DNA of 64,000 nt from Actinomycetospora straminea. GTDB lineage: Bacteria; Actinomycetota; Actinomycetes; Mycobacteriales; Pseudonocardiaceae. Under the pieces are notes generated by a model. It made no database searches. It was not told the DNA's origin and saw nothing but the letters and a program-made list of their open reading frames with translations. Below, in pieces: positions 59,246 to 64,000 of the stretch; the first letter of the stretch is position 1; each line of letters starts with the position of its first letter. The translations under genes and the position numbers were made by a program. The DNA lies in the NCBI RefSeq assembly GCF_028737255.1, contig NZ_JAQZAN010000013.1:124001-188000 (forward strand), read 5' to 3'.

Positions 59246-59424
59246 CTGCTCACGAGAGGTGACCGGCCCTGACACGGACAGTGGCGGGCCGATCGGGTGA
59301 CGGGGATCTCGTCGTCGCGCGGGGGCGGCCGGTCGTCGCTCGGATCCGCCGGACGGGGTGAGCGGCGCGGGGACGGGGAACGAGCGGGGCCACCCGCTCC
59401 GATCCCGGACGCCAGGAGTCCCCG

Positions 59425-60990
59425 GTGACCTCTCACCCGAACGGCAGTGCACCCCTCGCTGTCGTGCCCACCGTCCCGCCCGTCCCCCCGGTCCCCGCCG
59501 GCGGGACCGCCGGGGTCGCGGGCCCGCTGTCCCAGGCCGTCGCCGAGGCCACCGCCCGCGCCACCCGCTCCCGCCTCGACGGCGAGCCCCGCCGCACGTG
59601 GGAGCACGCCGCGGGCGGACGCCCGACGCCGGTGCCCAAGCGCCTGCTCGTCGCGGTCTCGCACGCGATCGAGAAGGCCGTGGTGTCCTGCCCGATCCCG
59701 AGCACGGCGGACGGGACGCCGCCGACGGTGGTGCTCGCCCTCTTCCAGCGCCTCGAGTTCTTCGAGCGCGAGCGGGTCGTCTACGAGCGCCTCGCCGAGG
59801 CCGGCGCCGAGGTCGTCGTCGGGTTCGTGCGCGGCGAGGAGCACCGCCCACCGCGCGGGGTGCACACCGTGCTCCTCGACGCGGGAGAGAAGCTCGCCGA
59901 CGAGTGGACGGTCGTCGCCGTCGGACCGCGGGCCGGCGCGTTCCTCGTCGCCACCGACCAGCACGCCTACGACGCCCACGAGCACGGCACCGAGGCCGGG
60001 CGTCGCTTCAGCGGGCGTTGGGGCTACGCCCACGCCCAGGCCGGCGCGGAGCTCGCGCGGCTGCGCCTGGCGCTGGGCACCCGGCTGCCCGACCCGCTGC
60101 TGCGCAGCATCGACACCCTGCTCGGCGAGGTCATGGCCAGCGGCGGGGAGGTCGCCGGCAGCGGCGGCACGCCGGGCGAGGCGTGGGCGACGGCGTCGCT
60201 CGCGCACATGATCACGCGGATGCAGACCGCGCAGGCCGGGAGCCGCGCCCTGCGCGAGCAGCTCGCCGACGCCCACCGCGCGGCCGACGCGCACCGCTCC
60301 GCGGACGTCGACTCCTCGAGCGGGCTGCCGACGCCGGACTTCCTCGAGCGCTGGTCGGCGCCCGGCGGGTCGACGGAGCTGCCCGTCGGGCTGGCGCTGG
60401 TCGACGTCGCGGGGCTGGACGAGGCGTTCGAGGACCCGCGCGCCGAGTACCACGCCGCGCGCAAGGTCGCGGCCGCGCTGGGCCAGCCGCTCGGGCCGGT
60501 CGACGCGGCGGTCCGCCTCTCGCGCCGGGAGTTCCTCGTCGTCGTCCCCGGCGCCTCGCCGCGCCACCTCGCGGGGCTGGGCGACGAGGTCGCCGAGCAG
60601 CTCGAGCTCGCCTCCGACGGCTACCCGCACATCCCGCTGACCGCGACCGTCGCCACGATCGTCACGCACGCGCGCCCGCTGCCCGTCGAGGACCTCCGCG
60701 TCGCCCTGACCCCCCTGCCCGCGGACGCGACGGGCGCGGTCGACGCGGGCCGGACGGTGGCCGGCGAGCGGATCGCGGTCGTCTCCACCCGTGCCGGCCG
60801 CGTCCTGCCCGAGCCGGGACGGCACGAGCCGGACCAGCAGGAGCCCTCCGCGCAGGCTCCCGCGACCCGCCCCCTCGCGACCGCCGCGGCCGGCCACCCC
60901 TGGTTCGGCCCCGACGGGCAGCACCCCGACGACCTGCTCCCCGGCTCGCACGGCGTCGCCGCCGCCGAGGTGCCCCACCCCCGCGCGTGA
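59425..60990 (+). CDS. DICT-domain protein with a degenerate GGDEF-like domain
   Basis: A 521-residue cytoplasmic protein. Residues about 65-215 look like a DICT sensory domain (KRLLVAVSHAIEKAV, VLALFQRLEFFERERVVYERLAEAG, AFLVATDQHAYD), and 320-450 resemble a diguanylate-cyclase fold (LALVDVAGLDEAF, then R-L-S-R-R-E-F-L-V-V-V-P-G at 364-373). The GGDEF active-site pentad is replaced by S-R-R-E-F, so it should not make c-di-GMP. The N- and C-termini are Pro-rich. The GTG at 59425 follows a CAGGAG site. It may be a light- or ligand-sensing signalling protein with a dead cyclase module. Partner unknown. Confidence 0.78.
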   Translation: MTSHPNGSAPLAVVPTVPPVPPVPAGGTAGVAGPLSQAVAEATARATRSRLDGEPRRTWEHAAGGRPTPVPKRLLVAVSHAIEKAVVSCPIPSTADGTPPTVVLALFQRLEFFERERVVYERLAEAGAEVVVGFVRGEEHRPPRGVHTVLLDAGEKLADEWTVVAVGPRAGAFLVATDQHAYDAHEHGTEAGRRFSGRWGYAHAQAGAELARLRLALGTRLPDPLLRSIDTLLGEVMASGGEVAGSGGTPGEAWATASLAHMITRMQTAQAGSRALREQLADAHRAADAHRSADVDSSSGLPTPDFLERWSAPGGSTELPVGLALVDVAGLDEAFEDPRAEYHAARKVAAALGQPLGPVDAAVRLSRREFLVVVPGASPRHLAGLGDEVAEQLELASDGYPHIPLTATVATIVTHARPLPVEDLRVALTPLPADATGAVDAGRTVAGERIAVVSTRAGRVLPEPGRHEPDQQEPSAQAPATRPLATAAAGHPWFGPDGQHPDDLLPGSHGVAAAEVPHPRA

Positions 60991-61002
60991 GCGACCCCGT
61001 AG

Positions 61003-61042
61003 GTGAGCACTTTCTGCGGCTATAGCCGGGGAAAGTGCTCAC
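61003..61042. terminator. 40-nt palindrome between convergent genes (family member C)
   Basis: GTGAGCACTTTC... pairs with ...GAAAGTGCTCAC around CGGCTA/TAGCCG, with two mismatched pairs. It lies 12 nt past the DICT gene stop and 7 nt before the stop of the convergent acyl-CoA ligase gene. Same architecture as 2415 and 37634. Confidence 0.75.
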
Positions 61043-61049
61043 GAGGGGA

Positions 61050-62570
61050 TCAGCGGCCCCGGACCGGCGAGCCCCAGACGGTGGCGTCGCGCAGGGTCCG
61101 CTTGAGCAGCTTGCCGCCCGGGTTGCGCGGCAGCGGGTCGGACGAGACGACGACGTACTGCGGCACCTTGTAGTCGGCGATCTGGGTGTCGAGGTAGTCC
61201 AGGACGGCGCCGACGTCGATGTCGCCCCCGACCAGCACCGCGCCGACCTTCTCGCCCATGATCTCGTCCGGCACCCCGACCACGGCCGCGTCGGCGACCC
61301 CCGGCGCGCCGGCCAGCGCGTTCTCGACCTCCACCGAGTACACGTTCTCCCCGCCACGGTTGATGACGTCCTTGGCGCGGTCGACGATCCGCACGATCCC
61401 GTCGTCGACGCGCGCGAGGTCGCCGCTGTGCAGCCAGCCGTCGACGAACGTGCGCGCCGTCGCCTCGAGCGCCTGCCAGTAGCCGTCGACGACGTTCGGC
61501 CCGCGGATCAGCAGCTCGCCCACCCCGGCGTCGTCGACGTCGGCGAGCGCGAGGTCGACGACCGGCGCCGCGAACCCCACCGCGTCCACGTTGTCCGCCG
61601 TGTACTCGTGGGGCAGGAACGTCGAGATCGACGCCGTCTCGGTGAGCCCGAACCCGTTGCCCAGGCGCGCCTGCGGGAGCCGCTCCATCAGCCGGCGGAC
61701 CAGCGCCGGCGCCATCGGCGCGCCACCGTAGGTCAGGCGCCGGACGTGCGACAGGTCGGCGTCGAGGTCGCCGCGCGCCAGCGTCAGGCCGTAGATCGCC
61801 GGGACGCTGACGAGCGTGTCGATGCGCTCCTCGGTGATCGTCCGCACGAACGCGCCGCCCTCGAACACCGGCAGCACGACCGTCGTCCCGCCCAGCCCGA
61901 GCTGGACGAGCAGCTGGGAGTTGCAGCCGGTGACGTGGAACAGCGGCACCGAGACGAGGTTGCGCAGCCCCGGCCCCTCGGCGCGGTCGATGCCGATCAC
62001 GCGGATCGCGGTCTCGACGTTGGACAGGAAGTTGCCGTGGGTGGTCCGCGCGCCCTTGGGGCGACCGGTGGTGCCGCTCGTGTAGAAGATCGCGGCGAGG
62101 TCGCCGGGGACGAGGTCGTCGAGGGCCTCCGGGTGTCCCGACGGCAGGGCCTCGCCCGGGCGCAGCACGACGGCCGCCCCGCTGTCCTCGAGGACGTACC
62201 GGACCTCCGGCTCCGCGAACCGCGTGTTCACCGGCACCGCGACGGCCCCGGCGAGCAGGGTCCCGAGGAACCCGACCACCCAGTCCAGCCCGGCGGGCAG
62301 CAGCGAGGCGACCCGGTCCCCGCGCCCGACCCCCTCGCCGACCAGGCCGCCCGCGACCCGCGCTGCCCGCTCCCACACCTCGGCGTACGTGACCCGCTCG
62401 CCGCCGACCTCGACGACCGCCTCGACGTCCGGGTGGCGCTCCACCGACGCCCGCACCATGGCCACGACCGACGGCGCGAGGTGGTCGTAGCGGGCGATGC
62501 CGTCCCGGCCGCGGGTGATCCCGGAGGTGTCGAACGGGTCGGGCCCGCGGTCGAGGGGGGTCGGGCTCAC
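61050..62570 (-). CDS. AMP-binding acyl-CoA/fatty-acid ligase
   Basis: A 506-residue ANL-superfamily adenylating enzyme: the P-loop I-F-Y-T-S-G-T-T-G-R-P-K-G, A-R-L-G-N-G-F-G-L-T-E-T, G-W-L-H-S-G-D-L-A, R-A-K-D-V-I-N-R-G-G-E-N-V-Y hinge and the C-terminal catalytic lysine in P-G-G-K-L-L-K-R. Activates a carboxylic acid with ATP and CoA. The GTG start at 62570 overlaps the stop of the phosphotriesterase-like gene, so the two form an operon and probably act on the same compound. Confidence 0.9.
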   Translation of the reverse strand: MSPTPLDRGPDPFDTSGITRGRDGIARYDHLAPSVVAMVRASVERHPDVEAVVEVGGERVTYAEVWERAARVAGGLVGEGVGRGDRVASLLPAGLDWVVGFLGTLLAGAVAVPVNTRFAEPEVRYVLEDSGAAVVLRPGEALPSGHPEALDDLVPGDLAAIFYTSGTTGRPKGARTTHGNFLSNVETAIRVIGIDRAEGPGLRNLVSVPLFHVTGCNSQLLVQLGLGGTTVVLPVFEGGAFVRTITEERIDTLVSVPAIYGLTLARGDLDADLSHVRRLTYGGAPMAPALVRRLMERLPQARLGNGFGLTETASISTFLPHEYTADNVDAVGFAAPVVDLALADVDDAGVGELLIRGPNVVDGYWQALEATARTFVDGWLHSGDLARVDDGIVRIVDRAKDVINRGGENVYSVEVENALAGAPGVADAAVVGVPDEIMGEKVGAVLVGGDIDVGAVLDYLDTQIADYKVPQYVVVSSDPLPRNPGGKLLKRTLRDATVWGSPVRGR

Positions 62571-63538
62571 GAGAAGTACCGCCGCGGGTTGTCGACGAGC
62601 ATCGTGGTGATCTGCTCGTCGGTGACGCCCTGCTCGCGCAGCGCCGGCAGGACGTCGCGGTGGATGTGCTCGTAGTGCCAGTTGGGCAGCATCTGCTCCT
62701 TGACCGCCTGGCTCTCCCCGGAGAAGAAGTCGATGTAGCAGGACGCGTCGTGGGCGAGCACGATCTTCTCGGCGTAGCCCTGCGCGCACAGTGCGGCGAT
62801 GGTGGCGACCCGCTGGTCGGTGGGGTTGAAGACGTCGATGCCGAAGCGGTCGGCGCCGATGATCGCCCCGCGGTCGGCGATCTCGCGCAGGTAGTCGAGG
62901 TCGTTGCTGTCGCCCGCGTGCCCGATGACGACCTTGGTGAGGTCGACGCCCGCCTTCTCGTAGAGGTCGAGCGCGAGCCGCCCGGTCTGGTGCGCGGCGT
63001 TGGTGTGCACGGTGATCGGCACGCCGGTCTCGACGTGCGTGGCCGCGATCGCGTGCTGGATGCGGGTCTGGTCGGGCGTCAGGCCGCGCTCCTCGACCAC
63101 GCCCTTGAGGAACGCGGCCTTGATGCCCGTGCCGCCGATGCCCTCGCGGATGTCGCGCAGGAAGAGGTCGGTCATGAGCTCGTCGCCGCCCAGCACGGTG
63201 CCCGGGCCGCGGTAGTGCAGGAAGTGCGGGACCTCGTCGAAGGTGTAGAGCCCGGTGGCGACGACGATGTTGAGGTCGACCTCGGCGTTGATCCGGGCGA
63301 TGCGCGGGATGTAGCGGCCGAGCCCGACCACGGTGGGGTCGACGATCGTCGTGACGCCGAGCTCGCGCAGGCGGCGGAGCTTCTCGACCGCGTCGGCGAC
63401 CCGGACCTCCTCGTCCCAGTACTGGTCGCCGTAGTTCTGCATCATGTCCGGCGTCAGCACGAACACGTGCTCGTGCATCAACGTCGTGCCCAGGTCGCCG
63501 ACCTCCACCGGCCCCCGCACCGTCTCCACCGTGGGCAT
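62567..63538 (-). CDS. Phosphotriesterase-family metal-dependent hydrolase (lactonase-like)
   Basis: A 323-residue amidohydrolase of the PTE family: metal ligands H22 and H24 in M-H-E-H-V, a carboxylated lysine in A-A-F-L-K-G-V, the H-T-N-A-A-H strand, V-I-G-H-A-G-D and a catalytic Asp in L-A-H-D-A-S. PTE-like members often hydrolyse lactones such as acyl-homoserine lactones; true organophosphatase activity is not implied. The ATG at 63538 is chosen; an upstream ATG at 63556 adds six residues. Divergent from the ArsR gene. Confidence 0.88.
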   Translation of the reverse strand: MPTVETVRGPVEVGDLGTTLMHEHVFVLTPDMMQNYGDQYWDEEVRVADAVEKLRRLRELGVTTIVDPTVVGLGRYIPRIARINAEVDLNIVVATGLYTFDEVPHFLHYRGPGTVLGGDELMTDLFLRDIREGIGGTGIKAAFLKGVVEERGLTPDQTRIQHAIAATHVETGVPITVHTNAAHQTGRLALDLYEKAGVDLTKVVIGHAGDSNDLDYLREIADRGAIIGADRFGIDVFNPTDQRVATIAALCAQGYAEKIVLAHDASCYIDFFSGESQAVKEQMLPNWHYEHIHRDVLPALREQGVTDEQITTMLVDNPRRYFS

Positions 63539-63606
63539 GCCGCACCCCCGCCTCATCGCGCCGTTGTGACCCGAAGCACTCTAGTCACCGCTCCTTGATT
63601 CGCTCG

Positions 63607-63622
63607 ACAGCTATATAGCTGT
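63607..63622. promoter_or_regulatory. Perfect 16-bp palindromic operator upstream of the ArsR gene
   Basis: ACAGCTATATAGCTGT, 17 nt before the GTG at 63640 and in the 101-nt divergent promoter region with the phosphotriesterase-like gene. It is AT-rich in a GC-rich genome, and matches the kind of short dyad that ArsR/SmtB repressors bind. It likely controls both directions. Confidence 0.65.
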
Positions 63623-63639
63623 GTGGCAAAGTATGGCGC

Positions 63640-63966
63640 GTGGACGTGTTCCAGGCGGTGGCCGACCCGGTGCGGCGCTCGATGGTCGAGCGCCTCGCCG
63701 ACCGCGGCGAGGCGACGGCGGGCGAGCTCTCGGAGCTCGCCGCCGAACGCTTCGGGATCCGCCAGCCGACCGCGTCCAAGCACCTCAAGGTGCTGCGCGA
63801 GGCCGGGGTGGTCACCAGCTCGGTCGACGCCCAGCGCCGCGTGTACCGCCTCGAGCCCGGCCCGCTCGACGACCTCGCCGGGTGGGCCGCGCGCCAGACC
63901 CGCTTCTGGACCGGGCGCCTCGACGCCCTCGAGCGCCACCTCGACAGCGAAGGAGACACCCCGTGA
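63640..63966 (+). CDS. ArsR/SmtB-family transcriptional regulator
   Basis: A 108-residue winged-helix repressor: F-Q-A-V-A-D-P-V-R-R-S-M-V-E-R-L-A at the N-terminus, G-I-R-Q-P-T-A-S-K-H-L-K-V-L-R-E-A-G as the recognition helix and V-D-A-Q-R-R-V-Y-R-L-E-P for the wing. Lacks the metal-binding cysteines of ArsR/SmtB proper and belongs to the group that precedes SRPBCC proteins. The GTG at 63640 follows a palindromic operator. The stop overlaps the next GTG by 4 nt. Confidence 0.9.
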   Translation: MDVFQAVADPVRRSMVERLADRGEATAGELSELAAERFGIRQPTASKHLKVLREAGVVTSSVDAQRRVYRLEPGPLDDLAGWAARQTRFWTGRLDALERHLDSEGDTP

Positions 63967-64000
63967 CCACCGACCTGCTGGGTACCGTCGACCGCGCCGC
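63963..64000 (+). CDS. Start of a gene coupled to ArsR, probably SRPBCC/AHSA1 family (truncated by window edge)
   Basis: Only 12 codons are visible (M-T-T-D-L-L-G-T-V-D-R-A). GTG overlaps the ArsR stop. An ArsR gene followed by an SRPBCC (AHSA1-like) gene is a very common pair, which is the only basis for the family guess. Confidence 0.45.
   Translation, partial: MTTDLLGTVDRA

Noticed and set aside
62567-63538. Organophosphate-degrading phosphotriesterase
   Set aside because: Family membership alone does not show this activity; most PTE-like proteins are lactonases or of unknown substrate.

Overview
The window is a very GC-rich (clearly above 70%) actinobacterial chromosome segment. Many GTG starts, frequent 4-nt GTGA/ATGA stop-start overlaps, a maleylpyruvate-isomerase-like (mycothiol-type) domain, SARP and LAL regulators, DUF4333 and IniA/IniC-type dynamin GTPases all point to the Pseudonocardiales/Mycobacteriales. 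A genus such as Actinomycetospora or Pseudonocardia is my inference, not something the sequence proves. I see no rRNA, tRNA, CRISPR array, insertion sequence or prophage. Genes are dense and only one gene-free stretch exceeds 300 bases (53673-54024).

Layout. 1-13.7 kb is housekeeping and regulation: an OmpR-type two-component system, a PP2C-like phosphatase, DUF4333 and TauE/SafE membrane proteins, a STAS protein, a YciO-like protein, a secreted low-complexity protein, an amidase, an alpha/beta-hydrolase with CPBP protease, CorA with a methyltransferase, and an iron-box-preceded ABC-like mini-protein beside a DUF1540 protein. 14-23.2 kb is a carboxylase/oxoprolinase block: a lone form-II CoxL-like subunit, PxpB, PxpC, a biotin carrier and a biotin carboxylase in one coupled operon, with pxpA nearby on the other strand. 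23.3-42.5 kb is mixed metabolism and regulators: a hydrolase/MDMPI fusion, two HxlR regulators, an aminotransferase, a SARP-type regulator beside a decayed SDR tail, a phytoene-desaturase-like oxidoreductase, a lipase-maturation-factor protein, an E1/transketolase-like enzyme divergent from an Lrp regulator, ALDH, HMG-CoA lyase and a YbhN-type membrane protein.

The most interesting region is 42.6-56.3 kb. It holds a Cys/His/Tyr-rich repeat protein, two adjacent bacterial dynamin-like GTPases (IniA-like, then an IniC-like one with a collagen-like leader), an unknown acidic protein, a membrane-anchored Hsp70 ATPase that lacks a substrate-binding domain, a LAL-type LuxR regulator and a transmembrane Ser/Thr kinase with an extracellular YVTN propeller. 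Three transcription units in it are preceded by the same roughly 20-bp palindromic element (GAGTAG-n3/4-YTRCTCATGAC), which suggests one regulon. I propose it as an envelope-stress or membrane-remodelling system related to, but larger than, mycobacterial iniBAC.

56.3-64 kb carries a complete lutABC lactate-oxidation operon, a DICT plus degenerate-GGDEF protein, an acyl-CoA ligase/phosphotriesterase-like pair and an ArsR regulator with a perfect palindromic operator that starts an operon running off the right edge. Several gene ends, including three convergent gene pairs, share a family of 40-46-nt palindromes (GTGAGC...TATA-like centre...GCTCAC) that look like bidirectional terminators.
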